Shown here piece by piece: positions 1-12,192 of a DNA stretch of 64,000 nucleotides. Below the pieces are notes generated by a model that ran no database searches, was not told the origin of the DNA, and was given only the letters and a program-made list of their open reading frames with translations. A program made the translations under genes and the position numbers. The stretch is from Canna indica (lineage: Eukaryota > Streptophyta > Magnoliopsida > Zingiberales > Cannaceae). The stretch's first letter is position 1. Each line of letters begins with the position of its first letter. The DNA is taken from contig CP136895.1 of assembly GCA_034359265.1 (NCBI GenBank), forward strand, positions 46,952,001 through 47,016,000, given 5' to 3'.

Positions 1-579
1 TAGCGAAATTTGATACTTAACATTTTTATGTTTTCATGTCTACTTTGAATGAACTCGTGCTAAGTTTATATTTTGATCAAATGATATTATCTTCACTTCA
101 AACTTGATATACATGCTTTACATGACCATATCTTGGTATTCTGAAAGTTTAAATGAATTCTAAAAATGTCATGAAAAATTCCTATTATTTACCAAAATGC
201 CACTAATTTTTAGAAAATTATAGGAAAATGCAAAAAAATGAATTTTGGTTTATTCTTGAATATGCATTTGCCTTGAAAATGCTAGTTTATGGCATAAAAA
301 TTTCAAAAATCTCCAGTAAGAATGTGATTTAGTACAGATTTTTGAAGTTTAATTTCAGAACTTGAAGTATCGTTTCCCTTAAATGCTCATTTTTTCGATA
401 CTTTGAATTTGAGTCAAATCTTCGAATGAGACTTCAAGTATGATGTTGTGAATTCATTTTTGATATCCTTCTAATCCTTCATCGAGAAAAATCATTTCTA
501 AAATGGTATTAATATATTGATCAATATATGAAAATATCAATACCTAAGCTTATACATGACTTCTAGTCTTGGAATTTAG
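1..579 (+). mobile_element. 3' noncoding internal region of a SIRE-like Copia element (left-edge element)
   Basis: This AT-rich stretch has no usable reading frame. It matches, with moderate divergence, the noncoding region downstream of gag in the gag-only Copia element further right (about 45475-46050), for example the shared text around 'gatacttaacatttttatg'. The element enters from outside the window. It is interrupted at 580 by a reverse Copia solo LTR and resumes at 12193, then runs through 12380 and 14084-14219 into its 3' LTR at 14220. Any gag or pol lies to the left of the window. Family assignment is by internal comparison only. Confidence 0.75.
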
Positions 580-1580
580 TGTTGGTGAAATGGCCACACT
601 AGAGGGGGGGATGAATAGTATATTAACTAAATCTATTTGCCTAAATTCGATTTTACGTTTCTAAGATTACTTAGGCAATTCACGATTGATTGACTAAATG
701 CGAAAGCGATAAATGATAAAACAATTAATACAAACAAAAGATCAATGCTAACACAATGATTTATAGTGGTTCGGCCCTAATACCTACTCCACTACCTAAG
801 CACCTTGATTAGGATTTTCAAATTAGGTATACTAGATTATATCGTTTCCTTTACAAAGAGGACTTTACACCAAAAAGTCTCCCAACTCAAACCGAAGTCA
901 CTTCCACACCCGGAAGTATCCCGCCTTCCTACCGAGAGCACTCTCCCACCTCAACCTAAGGGACAACTTAACTAATCCTAGTAAACTAAGTTTACAATGG
1001 TGGATTTAAGCCTAAACACCAAGGCAACCACCAACTCAATCAAACCTAGCAACCTAGGTTTATACAAATGATATACAATCAAAATAAACAACAAAATAAA
1101 ATAATAATTGGAGCAATAAATCAAACAATAAGTACTTAGCTCCAAAAGAAACTCCCTAGTCCTCTTGATGCCTTGAGATGATGAATCGGTGAAGATTGAA
1201 GGCTAAATCAAGATGTGGAGATCAAAACTAGGGTTCTTGCAAGGATGGCTCTATGAAAGTGTAATATCCTAGATATTTTAATTATATTCTTTTCCTTATT
1301 GGTTGTGTTTGCCAGCCTAGCGGATTAGTTCGAAGTCGAGCCTAGTCGACTCATGGTCTGGTGCGAGTTTGCGAACTCGTGTAAGTAAGAATATGAGTTA
1401 TGTAATTTTGCTTGTGTAGATTAATTTATTTAATTTTTGTGTTGTGTGTGCATGTATTGGATGGTTATGTGGAGAATAGGATTAATTAAGTTAATTTAAG
1501 TTAGCGGGTTCGAGTTCGGCTTGAGGCGGATGCAGGTTGGATAAAGGGTTTATAGGAGTTAGGGTTGAGGAGGGAGTATA

Positions 1581-3105
1581 TGTTGGCTTTAGGTTTTCAA
1601 GCTTAGTCTTAATCTCGGTTTTGATGGTTTTGATGATAACAAACATGAGACTAATGATTTCATTGAGAATATGTTTCAGGTTCCATATCAATTAGCGTTC
1701 GATGTTCTCGATCGAAAATATCAAAAGAAATCAGAAATCAGAAGGACATTGATCGTCATACTCGGGTTCGTCGCGGAAGTTTATCGAAGATCGACGAGTG
1801 CACCAAAGTCGCATCGGACAAGCTCAAAGATCACATGGAAAGCTCTTCGACATGATGCTCGTTGAAAGCCGGAATCTGAAAACAAAGCACGAAAGAAAAT
1901 GGCTGAAGAAAATAATCTCAGCCTAAATTCGATCGACCGAGCGGTCGATCGAATAGGGTAAGAAATGGGCAGTAGCCCTAGCGGTCGATCGATCGGCCAA
2001 CCGGACTGAGGCTAGCTGTAGACGCAGCTTGCGTCGGTCGACCAATCGGTCGACCGACCGAAGCCCAAAAAGGGCAGTAGGCTTGGCGGTCAACCGACCT
2101 ACGAATAGCCACAGACGCAGATCATGTCGGTCGACCGATGGGTCGACCGAAGATCGCGATCGCGATTTTTGCATCAAGTGGTCGACCCATCGGTCGACCG
2201 CCCACAAGGAGAATACAAGCGGTCGAAGGACCGATCGACCAGACAGTCGACCGACCATTCAGCCGGCGGCCTATAACAGATAGTTTTTTATCCGTTGAAC
2301 AGTCGTTTCTTCGCGAGGGTATAAATATACCCTCGTATGATTCATTTAACATTCTTCTCTCATTCCTACAGTTATCATTGAGCATCCATAAGAGAGATCA
2401 AAGCCTTCCAAAAGATAAATTGCTTGCGCTCGATTCTTCAGGCGACAACTTCTTGCGCACACTCTGCTCCTCAACTCGGCTTCTACTCAAAGCATTTCTT
2501 CTGACGAGTTGGAGGCTACAAGGCTTGAAAAGAGCATTCATTATTGGTTTTATCCTTGGCTCTTTTTATTGTAACTTTTATTGTTATTTAAACTGTGTTT
2601 AATTTGTGCGTCTGTAGAAGACTGGGTGTTTGGTCTTCTGTATGAAGTGGTATCATTGGTGTAGAAGGAGTAAAACCACTTGTGTAAACTTAGCTTTTAC
2701 TAGGATTAGTTTAGTTGTCCCTTAGGGTTGAGGTGGAAGAGGACTCTCGATAAGAAGGCGGTGACTTCCGGGTGTGGAAGTGCCTTAGGTCGAGAGTGTG
2801 TCTCTTCGGTGAAAAGTCCTCGGGTGTAAGGGAAACGAAAACTAATTTAGTAAAACTAGTTTGAAAATCCTAAGCGGAGTGCTTAGATAGTGGAGTAGGC
2901 ATTGGGGCTGAACCACTATAAAATCTCTGTGTTTGTATTGATTGATTGTTCATTTTTAATTGATTAATTATTTATCGCTTTCGCAATCAATCATCGAATT
3001 GCAAATTGCCTAACGATTTAAGAAAATGATTAAATTGGAAATTAGGCAAATAATATAGTAAATACACTATTCACCCCCCCCTCTAGTGTCGCCATTTCGC
3101 CCACA
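1581..3105 (+). mobile_element. Copia solo LTR, forward
   Basis: It begins TGTTGGCTTTAGG and ends TTTCGCCCACA after the family's conserved C-run (3071-3081). The flanks GTATA (1576-1580) and ATATA (3106-3110) fit a five-base target duplication with one change. The upstream half is dense in GGTCGACC/TCGATCGA palindromes (about 1930-2260), followed by a TATA box at 2320. Reading frames here are by-products of the palindromes. Confidence 0.88.
2320..2327 (+). promoter_or_regulatory. TATA box of the Copia LTR
   Basis: TATAAATA lies between matching short arms (GAGGG...CCCTC) and downstream of the palindrome cluster, as expected for the U3/R transition. The same arrangement recurs at 41826-41833 and 46959-46966 in the related element. 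Confidence 0.6.
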
Positions 3106-4587
3106 ATATAAACCCCGTCCCTTGGCTTGTGGCTCCCTATTGGAGCCACACAAGCCATTGAGGGAAGAGAGGAGCCGCCAGTCGCACCCCCTTCCTCTCT
3201 CTTGCAGCCGCCAAGCCAAGCCAATCAGCCGCCAAGCCTTCCCCTCTTCTTCCTTTCCTTTGGAGCCGAGCCAAGAGGAGTCGACTTGAAGCCGCCAGCC
3301 CCTCTCTATTCCTCTCTCCCTCTCTTCAAGCCGACGGCTTGGAGTGAGCCGTCGCCGCCCCTTTCTTCTTTCTTTGAATCGAGTCATCGATTCTTGAAGC
3401 CGATTCGAGGGCCGTTGTCTGGGGTTTCTCCTCTCATCATTCTTTCTATTCGGGTGAGTGGTTTTACCCTCCTTCTTTTCGGGTTTCTTCGGATTCTTGA
3501 AGCCGATCTTGAAGGCTTGGATGTTCTTGAATGTTTTCCGTTGATCTCGTAAATTTTTGACGTTCTTTTTTATTACCGCGTTTGAGGAGACCCTAAACTC
3601 TTTCCTATGGGGTTCGGCAGCCCTAGGACAACCCTAGGGGTGCTCGGCCAAGGGTGGAGCAAGGGTGCCCTCAAGGTGTTCGATGAAATGCCCAAGTGAG
3701 AGATTTTGGTTATCTTATAGTTTATGTCTTGAATTGTTTATCAAAATGAGTTCTTATATGTTCAAGCATGCTTAGTATTTAATCTGTGATTTTTGGAAAA
3801 ATCATTTTTTTTCAAAATATGGATCTTGATGTTGATGTCATGAAGGTTCTTGAAAGATGGGTTCTTGATCATGGTGTTTGTTCTTGTTTATGGTGTTGTT
3901 GGTGCTTGTTAGCCTTAATTTAAGATTGTGAAATTTGGGAGATTTATCTCAAGATTAGTATTCTGTTTTGATGATAATTAAGGCTATAATTTCTGTAAAT
4001 TTCGAATTTATTTTCATGCTATGATGAAAATTTTAAATGTTGCTGGAATTTCATGCTGAAAATGATGAATCTGTGCTGTTTTTAAAATGATTATTGTGGT
4101 GTATGTATTTATCTGAACATAGTCATGTAACCTATCGTTTCGATCAGAAAATATAGTTTGAAAACATAGGACACATTTTGGAGACCTGATTCAGGTTAGA
4201 TACATCAGATTTGGGCACAATAATAAGATAAAACAAAATCCTAAAACAAAACCCTATTCTTGGTGATATAAATTTTAATTGCATAATTAAAACTAGACAA
4301 AGGGTCAGCATAATCTATTATGAACCAACAAGTAAAGTTTATGCATGAAATAAAACCATACGGGTATGACATTACGGGTCTAGGAGTTGGGGTCGGGTAT
4401 TGGAGTGTTGAGACGCTTTCCAATAAGGACACCCCTAAGACACCGTAGGAGAGACTTTACTTAGGTCATGTTGCGCTATATCTTTGTGAATGACGGAGAG
4501 GCTCGTTGAGGAGCCGGATTGCGGGCTAGGCCCGGGAGATTGGATGGTTAATTCCCAATCTCTGGAACAAGTTCGGTTGAGCAAATC

Positions 4588-7327
4588 TGTAATATCCTAG
4601 ATATTATATTTACTCTTGCTATTATTGTTGTGGTTGTCAACCTAGCGGGCTAGTTCGAGATCGAGCTGAGTCGACTCATAGTCCGTTGTGAGCTTGAGAG
4701 CTGGGTAAGTTGAATTTGATTTTTTTTATATATATAGTTGATTGATTGAATTATATTGCATTGGTGTGCTTGAGTGGTGTATGGGGTTAGTTGAGCTAAG
4801 GCGGGTTAGCGGGTTGCGGATCCTAGTTGTGAGAGTGCGAATTTAAGTTGGGTTAGGAGGCAATAGGAGGGGGATTATAAATTTCCCCCTAGGGCTAGGC
4901 GGCTCCCCTTTGGAGCTGCACCAGTCGAGCCAGAGAGAGAGGAGCCGCCAGCCGCAAGCTGCCGCCCCTCTCCCTCTCCCCCCCCCCCTCCTGCCCTCTT
5001 GGAGCCGAAGCCTCCAAGGAGCCGCAAGCTGCCAGTCTCCCTTCCTCTCTTCCCTTTCCCTTCCCTGTGGAGCCAAGCCGAGGGAACCGCCAGCAAGCCG
5101 ACTACCCCCTCTTGCTCTCTTTCCTTTTTCCCCTTGGAGCTGGCGGCTTGGGAGGAGCCACCGCCTGCCCTTCCTCTCCTTTGGGTTGAGCCACCGAATT
5201 TCGAAGCCGAAATCATAGGCCATCGATTGGATTTTCTTCTCTAATCCCTTCCTGGTTTTACCCCTCCTTCTCAGGTTTCTTCATCGTGCTCTTGAGCCGA
5301 TTCGGCTCATGTTCTTCTTGGATTATTTTTTCATTGAAACTCGTGTTTTAGCCGCCGAATCTTGGGTGTTTTTGTGAGAGGGAACCCCGGGGATTCCCCT
5401 AGGTGGCTCGACAACCCTAGAACTCTCCTAGGGGTGCTCGGCCAAGGTGGAGATTAGAGTGCCCTCAGGGTGTTCGATGAGATGCGTAGGTGATGATTTC
5501 GGGTTTTTCTTGGTTTCCATGCCATGCTTAGATTATTAATTTAGATCTTATATCATGGGGCATGTGTTTAATGTAAGATCTGTGATTTTTAGATTTAATC
5601 TTGTGGAATCTTGGTTGTAATATCATCTTGAAATTTTAGATGTTCTTGATGTTATAATCTAGTTTGTTACCTTGATTTTTGATTAAGGAAACCTTGATAT
5701 GTATGCTAGTTTTTAATTAGTAAAAATTATGAGATTATATGTGTGATGGTCATGATGACATGAATCTATGATGTTAGAAATTTAGGGATTTAATTTTGTA
5801 AAATTCGGAGTTTATTTCATGTTGTGCTAAAAATTCCAGCTTGCTGAAATTTATATGTTGTTTGTTGAATCTGGGCTGATTTTTGTTTTTACTGTTATGA
5901 TGTAATTAGATATCTGATCATAGTTATATAACCTATCATTTCGACCAGAAAATATAGTTTGGAAATATAAGACATACTCTGGAGACCAGATTCGGATTAG
6001 ATATATCGGTTTCGGTCAGAACAATAAACTAAAATAAAACCCTAATTGTGGTGAACTAAATTTTAATTACATAATTAAAATTGGGTAAAAGGGTCAGCAT
6101 AATCTCTTATGAACCAACATGAGAAGTTTATGCATGAAATAAAACGACACGGGTTTATGACATTACGGGTCTAGGAGTTTGGGTCGGGTATTGGAGTGTT
6201 GAGACACTTTCCAATAGGAACACCCATGAGACACCGTAGAAATATTTGACTTCGGTCATGGTGCGTCATATCTTTATGAATGGCGGATAGGCTCGTCGAG
6301 GAGCCGAATTGCAGGCTAGGCTCGGGAGGTTGGATGGCTAATTCCAAACCTGCAGAATAAGTTCGGAGGGCCTTTCCCGATTGTTCTGGTTGGCCTCGTG
6401 GGATAAGTTCGGAGGGCCTACCCGATTATCTCCGAGGTAATTTTAAGGAATAAATTCGGAGGGCCTTTCCTGATTATTCCTGTGATATCCTTAAGGTGTA
6501 AGCTCGGAGGGTCTACCCGATTACTCCTATGATATCTTAAAGGGGCAAGTTCGGATGGGCGAATCCTGATTGTCCCTACGCGTCTCGTGGAGCAAGTTCG
6601 AAGGGCCTTTCCTGATTGATCCCAAGTTTATTTATACTAGGATAAGTTCAGAGGGCCTTCCCAATTATCCTAGTATGTGTTGTTGCCTTAGGGCATGGTA
6701 GGCTTAGGCTTGTTGTTCTTCACCGTTTGGGTGTTGGCTGCCTTCGGGCAGGTGGTGGCCGAATTGACTGATAGCCGCTCACTCCCTTGTGACCCTTTTC
6801 CTGCTTGAGTCAGGAGTTTTACCTTACGCATCTTATCTGTGTTGTTTTTTCTTCGTGGGGGTTGGTAGAACCGCTCACTGAGTTTTGTGAACTCACCCAT
6901 TGTCGTTGTTTTGTTTTGTGGAGCTTGACCGGTGAGGTGGGCTGGAGCACTTGGCGCAGCTGGAGGGCAGAGGAGCCACATGATCTCATAGTAGTCCTAA
7001 GTTAGGGGTCGTAGTCGAGTCTGTAGTAGGTTGTCATGCACTGTTGTTTTGGTATTTGGAATTGTAGTCCCGTGGGGACATTCATGTTTTTATTCAGTCT
7101 TTTATTTGTTAAAGAACTATTGCTCTTCGATTTATTTATTTCCGCACTCGAGCTATTTATTTAAAACCTTGCTATTTTGAAATGAAAAATCTATTTTGGT
7201 TCTTTTCATTAATAAAAGTTGTTGTTTATTATGCTATTTTATGAGTTGGCATGTGCATGGGTTAGGCTGTAGGGTATAGGCATGTATACGCTGGCCGATC
7301 ACGTGACCCTGAACTTGGGGCGTGATA
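4588..7327 (+). mobile_element. Gypsy (Tekay-like) solo LTR 2, nested in LTR 1
   Basis: It starts TGTAATATCCTAG and ends GGGGCGTGATA; the last bases have drifted from the usual TGACA. Target duplications AAATC lie at 4583-4587 and 7328-7332. At 2740 bp it is the most complete LTR of this family in the window. Order along it: a short TG-end leader, a pyrimidine-rich GAGCCGCC zone (about 4900-5200), an AT-rich middle, a hairpin array (6354-6673), and a terminal zone with 'cccgtggggaca'. The insertion hit LTR 1 inside its own hairpin array. Confidence 0.93.
6354..6673 (+). repeat. Hairpin array with variable stems in Gypsy LTR 2
   Basis: Seven units with the core GTTCGGAGGGCCTWCCCGAT are each bracketed by a stem that differs between units but pairs within its unit: GGAATAA/TTATTCC, CTAGGATAA/TTATCCTAG, GGGGCAA/TTGTCCC (one G-U pair). 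Unit spacing is about 45-55 bp. Some units here have lost a pair relative to LTR 1 (unit six reads TTGATCC here but TTGCTCC in LTR 1). Confidence 0.8.
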
Positions 7328-7355
7328 AAATCTCGACTGTTCTGGTTGGCCTCAT

Positions 7356-7626
7356 GGGATAAATTCGGATGGCCTACCCGATTATCCCCGAGGTGGTTTT
7401 AAAGAATAAGTTCGGAGGGCCTACCCGATTATTCCTGCGATATCTTAAAGGGAAAAGTTTAGAGGGCCTACCTGATTACTTCTGTGATATCTAAAAGGGG
7501 CAAGTTCGGATGGGCGAATCCCGATTGTCCCTACGCGTCTCGTGGAGCAAGTTCGGAGGGCCTTCCCGATTGCTCCCAAGTTTCTTTATACTAGGATAAG
7601 TTTGGAGGGCCTTCCTGATTATCCTA
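7356..7626 (+). repeat. Hairpin array in Gypsy LTR 1 (distal part)
   Basis: Same array as in LTR 2, in the part of LTR 1 beyond the nested insertion. Stems include GGGATAA/TTATCCC, GAATAA/TTATTC, GGAGCAA/TTGCTCC and CTAGGATAA/TTATCCTAG, mostly perfect. The first unit is split by the nested LTR (left half near 4565-4587). Confidence 0.8.
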
Positions 7627-10140
7627 GTATGTGTTGTTGCCTTAGGGCATGGTAATCTTAGGCCTGTTAATCTTCACCATTTGGGTGTTGGATGCCTTCG
7701 GGCAGGTGGTGGCTAGATGGCTTATTAGCTGGTCACTAAGTTGTGACTTTTTCCTGCTTGAGTCATGAGTTTTGCTTTACGCAACTTATCTATGTTGTTT
7801 TTTTTGTGGGGATTGGTAGAACCACTCAGTGAGTTCTTTTGAACTCACCCGTTGTCGTTGTTTTGTTTTGCAGAGCCTGACCGGTGAGGTGGGCTGGAGC
7901 ACTTGGCGCAACTGGAGAGCAGAGGAGCCACATGATCTCATAGTAGTCCTAGTTAGGTGTCGTAGTCGAGTCTGTAGTAGTTTGTCATGCACTTTTGTTT
8001 TGATATTTTGGAGTTGTAGTCCCGTGGGGACATACATGTTTTTATTTAGATTTTATTTAAAAATCAGTATTGATACTCTTTGATTCATTTTATTCTGCAC
8101 TCGAGCTTTTGACAAAAAAAATTATATTATTTAATGAAATCTGTCTCTGTTTCTCTTTATAAATAAAACTATTATTTCTTTCCGCTATCTTTTGTGAGTT
8201 GGCATGTGCATGAGTTAGGCTGCGGGGTATAGGCACGTATACCCTGGTCGGTCACGTGACTCTAAGTTTAGGGCATGACAGAAAGCTTGTAGAGATGCTT
8301 ATGATCACACTTTAAGTCTTGCAAGCATCAATGGTAGGCTAGAAATGAATTTGGGATGGGTATTTATAACCCCCTAAACACCAAGGCTCATCAAAGGGCG
8401 TTAGTCTGCCCGTTGGCGATGCCCGGTTGCTTGTCGTTCGATCGTCGGCCGATCGATTGAGAGACCGCCGAGCGACCGAAGGCCTACTGCCCATTTCGGA
8501 CATCATTCGATCGACCGAAATGCCTTCTTCGTCTGCCGGTCGACCGAACCTAGGCAGGGCAGACTGCTTGGTTAGGCTGGTTTTTTTGCTTGTTTGCTTG
8601 TTTTTGGGTTCTGTCTTCGCTAAGTCTACTTATATAACATTCACTAACTTTAAGTTAATAACTAGAAATCAAGGAGCTGTATTTTGCCATTTTGACATTC
8701 TGCCGCCGACTGAGCGATCGCCGAGCGACCGAATGCATTTTGCCATTTTTGGGCACCATTCTGTCACGGGCCAATTGTTTTGTGTGGAAGAACCCGTGTG
8801 GCACCCTTGCATCCCTTGCAAGGGATAAGCCTATCATATCGAATCTGTCCCGAATTGGGCTTCCCGACTTAACAATGCTGGGCATATGTTGGTCCACGTG
8901 CCAACCTCGCACTCCATGTCCGCACCCCCAAAAGACCATGTTGGCCGAATGATATTGAAGGCGTAAAGTAAAACAACAACTACAGGACTATGGATGCAAG
9001 AAAATATAAAATCGGGTGTTGGATGAGTTCCGCAATTGTCTTGGGCGAAGATCGACATGTCGCATGCCCATATGGGCCACTCGTTCGTCTCCACCCAAGG
9101 CAACCGCTTTATTTGCCAACGCTCTCCTACATTATACATGAGACCCCTAACCCCCAAGTGCCACCCCCAAGACTCCCAAAAGCACGAGGAGCATGACAAA
9201 ATCGTGGCCATGCGAGATGGTGATTTTCCATGGCCACGGCCATGACGAATGCAGGAAAACTGCTTCGCTTAGCCGTAATGCACGCACCAAGTATCGAATG
9301 ACCTCGAAATATATCCAACTCGTACCATGGGCCCCCCGGGGATCGCACAAAGGATTTTACATGTACGAACTATAATAAAAGGCAAAATTACATGGACGCG
9401 AAAATATATTTACAAACATGTAGGGAATATTCCGCCATGATCCGTCATTACTCGGGCAAATCAAAAAGTCCCTAACATCCTCCCCCACTTTAAGCTTCAG
9501 CGTCCTCGTCGAACTTGCCTCGGCCACACCGCTTTTCTAACATAGGCTACAATTGCTGACGTGAATTCTTCACAAGTAGTCGAAGGGAACACCGCCTGAG
9601 TAACTACACACCGCAGTGGGTCTGCAATATGTCGAGTTTCGCAGTGAAGTCCGCCATCAGAAAATGACTACTTGGAACATTATTGAGTTTCATCATCTCC
9701 TGTTGTTGCGAGAAAGGGTTTTGAGATTTCCAAACTCGTTGCTAGGTAATGGAAGTCACAGACTTGTCGAGCAAATGAGTGATGTTGAACAACGTTCGCT
9801 TGAAGGGGCACTAGCGACGTTGAGCAACGCTCGCTTGAATGGACACTGAGAAATAGCTACTGGATTCACTAAGTCTTGATGTTGTTGGGCTATGATGGTC
9901 CTAGACTTTGTGGGGGCACACGAGCGCCATTGAGCAACGCTCGCGTGAAGGAACCTGAGAAATGGTTACTCAATTCACCAAGTCCCATTTTTGTTGGGCA
10001 ATGAAAAGTCCCAGACTTAAGGAGCATACGAGCAACGCTCGTCTCAGATAACATCTGGGTGTCGCTGTGCAACACTCAAGTGATGAGTAGTTCTGTGGCC
10101 GCTCCACACTAGAGCACTGCCTCCACCGCCGCCTTGAGCC

Positions 10141-10301
10141 GATCATTGCTTGCTCACTCACCCCTCGCAGGAGTCATAGCACCCTCCTCCGAGCACATCT
10201 CAACGAGCTTCAAGTCTTACGGATCACTGCTTGCTCACTCGCCCCCCGCAGAGGTCATGGCGCCCTCCTCCGAGCCCATCTCAATGAGCTTCAAGTCTTA
10301 C
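10141..10301. repeat. Two-copy tandem repeat, ~80 bp unit
   Basis: The copies at about 10141-10220 and 10222-10301 both contain TTGCTCACTC, GCCCTCCTCCGAGC-type text and end GAGCTTCAAGTCTTAC, with a few substitutions. They lie in the interior of the non-autonomous LTR element. Confidence 0.8.
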
Positions 10302-10425
10302 AATGCTCCCCGAATCGCGACTTGAGGGATTTTCTCCAACCGGGTCACAAAGTCCGCGAACTCTCCGCACTAAGAGCATTGCTGCCACACCACAGATATT
10401 CTTTACTTGTGCTTGGTTCGAACGT

Positions 10426-10895
10426 GTCAATCTTGCGACTTAAGAGCCATTTGCTATGCGCACAAATCTTGCGTCTTAGAGGCCATCATGCCATGCGCAC
10501 CAACCTTGCGACTTTCAGGACATCAGCCCCGCGCACCAACATGGCGTCTCACGATCAATCTAGCTACTCTGCGCTGCGTCTTAGGGGTCATCAGCCCTGC
10601 GCACAAACTTGGCGACTCACGAGCCATCGGCTCTGCACTGCGTCTTAAGGGGCATCGCCCTGCGCACCATCATTGCATTTTATAAGAGAGTCTACTTTGC
10701 ACACCATGTGCGTCTTAATAGAGACCTGCTATGCATAGGACTTTGCGTCTTATGAGAGAGTATGCTCTGTGCACCACTTCGCGTCTTATGTGAGATCTGC
10801 TCTGCGCACACGACTTAAGAGCCATATGCTCTGCGTGCAAATGACTTTGCGTCTTAGGGGCCCATCCGCCCTGCGCGAAAGTCACAGTCTTCGCA
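10426..10895. repeat. Degenerate tandem array, ~35-60 bp unit
   Basis: About ten diverged units with the pattern TTGCGTCTTAGAGGCCAT followed a few bases later by a TGCGCAC-type end. Unit length varies, so this is an old array. It gives long open frames with no recognisable protein. Confidence 0.7.
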
Positions 10896-12192
10896 TTGAT
10901 CAACGAATGCTTGCCTCCCCGAATACAACAGTCGGAAGGTTCATCGACTGGGTAAAATAAAACAACAACTACAGGACTATGGACGCAAGAAAATATAAAA
11001 TCGGGTGTAGGACAAGCTCTGCAATTGTCTTGGGTGAAGATCGACATGTCGCATGCCCATATGGGCCACTCGTTCGTCTCCGCCCAAGGCAACCGCTTTG
11101 TTTGCCAACGCTCTCCTACACTATACAAGAGACCCCTAACTCCCAAGTGCCACCCCCAAGGTTCCAAAAAGCACGAGGAGCATGACAAAATCGTGGTCAT
11201 GCGAGATGGTGATTTTTTATGGCCACGGCCATGATGAATGCAGGAAAATTGCTCCGCTTAGCCGTAATGCACGCACCAAGTATCGAATGACATCGAAATG
11301 TATCCAACTCGTACCGTGGGCCCCCCGGGGATCGTACAAAGAATTTTACACGTACGAACTATAATAAAAGGCAAAATTACATGAACGCTAAAACATATTT
11401 ACAAATATGTAGGGAACATTCTGTCATGAATAGTCATTGCTCGGGTAAATCGAAAAGTCCCCAACAATTTGGTCGACTGAAACTGGAAAATCAAGGCAAT
11501 TTTGTTTTTTTTTTTGCTCGTTTGTTCGTTTCTGGGTTCCGTCTTTGCTAAGTCATCTTATATAACATTTCTTAACTCCAAGTTAATAACTTTAAAACAT
11601 AAATGTTATATAAGGATTATCTATCATTTGGATTCAATAAAAATATCTAAAAAATCAAAATCCTTAAGAATCAAAATCTAACTTTTGGGGTCTAGTACAA
11701 ATTTCTGAAAAACGGAAATTTTTTAATCTTCCGGGTCAAGTATGGGTAAGCTAAAGACTTCCAAAAAATTCTTTAAAATATCTCATTTACTAGTTTTTAC
11801 CTAAGGAACAATTACCGGCATTTTTGATGCCAAGAAAATATCTAGGTCATATAGCCCTCCAAGGAGCTCCCTAGGCTTAGTGAATTCCATGGTCATTTTC
11901 TAATTTGCCTATTTTTCATGTTTTGTGGTTCGGGTTTGGTTTTTGGGTTCTTATGCATCATCATGAGGATTTACAACATATACTAGACACCCTAGATCTA
12001 AACTTTAACTTCCCGAAGAATCCCGAGCGTCGACAAGCGTCATTGCCGATTTCTTTGATTTTTTTGATTACGGACGTCGAGCGCTAACCGATATGGAACC
12101 TGAAGATAATTCTTCATGAAACATAGTTCCATGTTTGTTATCATCAAAACTGATATTAAGACCAAAGTAGAAAACCTTAGGCCAACATTTAG

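Larger units (their letters stand above)
1260..8280 (+). mobile_element. Gypsy (Tekay-like) solo LTR 1, split by two insertions
   Basis: It starts TGTAATATCCTAGATATT, as does the LTR directly after the polypurine tract of the chromovirus at 20612, and ends GGGCATGACA. Target duplications GAAAG flank it at 1255-1259 and 8281-8285. Its own sequence is 1260-1580, 3111-4587 and 7333-8280, about 2.75 kb, matching the 2.74-kb LTR nested inside it. It carries a Copia solo LTR (1581-3105) and a second LTR of its own family (4588-7327). The pyrimidine-rich GAGCCGCC-type stretch near 3111-3420 gives long open frames that are not genes. Confidence 0.92.
8762..11466 (-). mobile_element. Non-autonomous LTR retrotransposon with repeat-filled interior
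   Basis: Two direct repeats bracket it: 8762-9477 (TGTCACGGG...CCCTAACA, full) and about 10953-11466 (ending CCCCAACA, lacking the first ~200 bases). Read on the minus strand, the purine tract AAGTGGGGGAGGA (9478-9490) directly precedes TGTTAGGGAC, so the left copy is the 3' LTR and the element lies on the minus strand. The interior (9491-10952) has no gag or pol similarity that I recognise and is built of tandem motifs. No clear target duplication is visible (CATTC left, ATTTG right). Short open frames in the LTRs occur in both copies and show no domain. Confidence 0.75.
580..12187 (-). mobile_element. Reverse-oriented Copia solo LTR, split by nested insertions
   Basis: It starts TGTTGGTGAAATGG and ends CCTTAGGCCAACA, the reverse complement of the TGTTGG...CCAACA termini shared by this Copia LTR family. 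Five-base target duplications TTTAG lie at 575-579 and 12188-12192, so the boundaries are secure. The LTR itself is 580-1259, 8286-8761 and 11467-12187 (about 1.9 kb); the rest is inserted DNA (a Gypsy LTR at 1260-8280, an LTR element at 8762-11466). It is longer than its relatives, partly because a segment near 8575-8661 recurs near 11495-11580. No internal region remains, so it is a recombined solo LTR. Confidence 0.9.

Noticed and set aside
2029..2602. Overlapping open frames of 84-154 codons on both strands
   Set aside because: They follow the GGTCGACC palindromes of the Copia LTR, are open in several frames at once and show no domain.
3067..3552. Open frames on both strands, up to 141 codons
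   Set aside because: Pyrimidine-rich low-complexity zone of the Gypsy LTR; the same zone in other LTR copies gives different proteins.
4843..5244. Arg/Gly-rich and Pro/Leu-rich frames, possible small protein
   Set aside because: Same LTR zone; composition explains the frames.
6354..6673. CRISPR-like array
   Set aside because: Repeats are imperfect hairpins at irregular spacing inside an LTR of a plant element, not identical repeats with unique spacers.
8757..8761. Target duplication for the 8762-11466 element
   Set aside because: CATTC and ATTTG do not match well enough; I left the flanks unassigned.
8427..9375. Cluster of short frames on both strands
   Set aside because: LTR sequence of two elements; the frames recur in the second LTR copy at 10979-11364 as DNA repeats, without domain or third-position bias.
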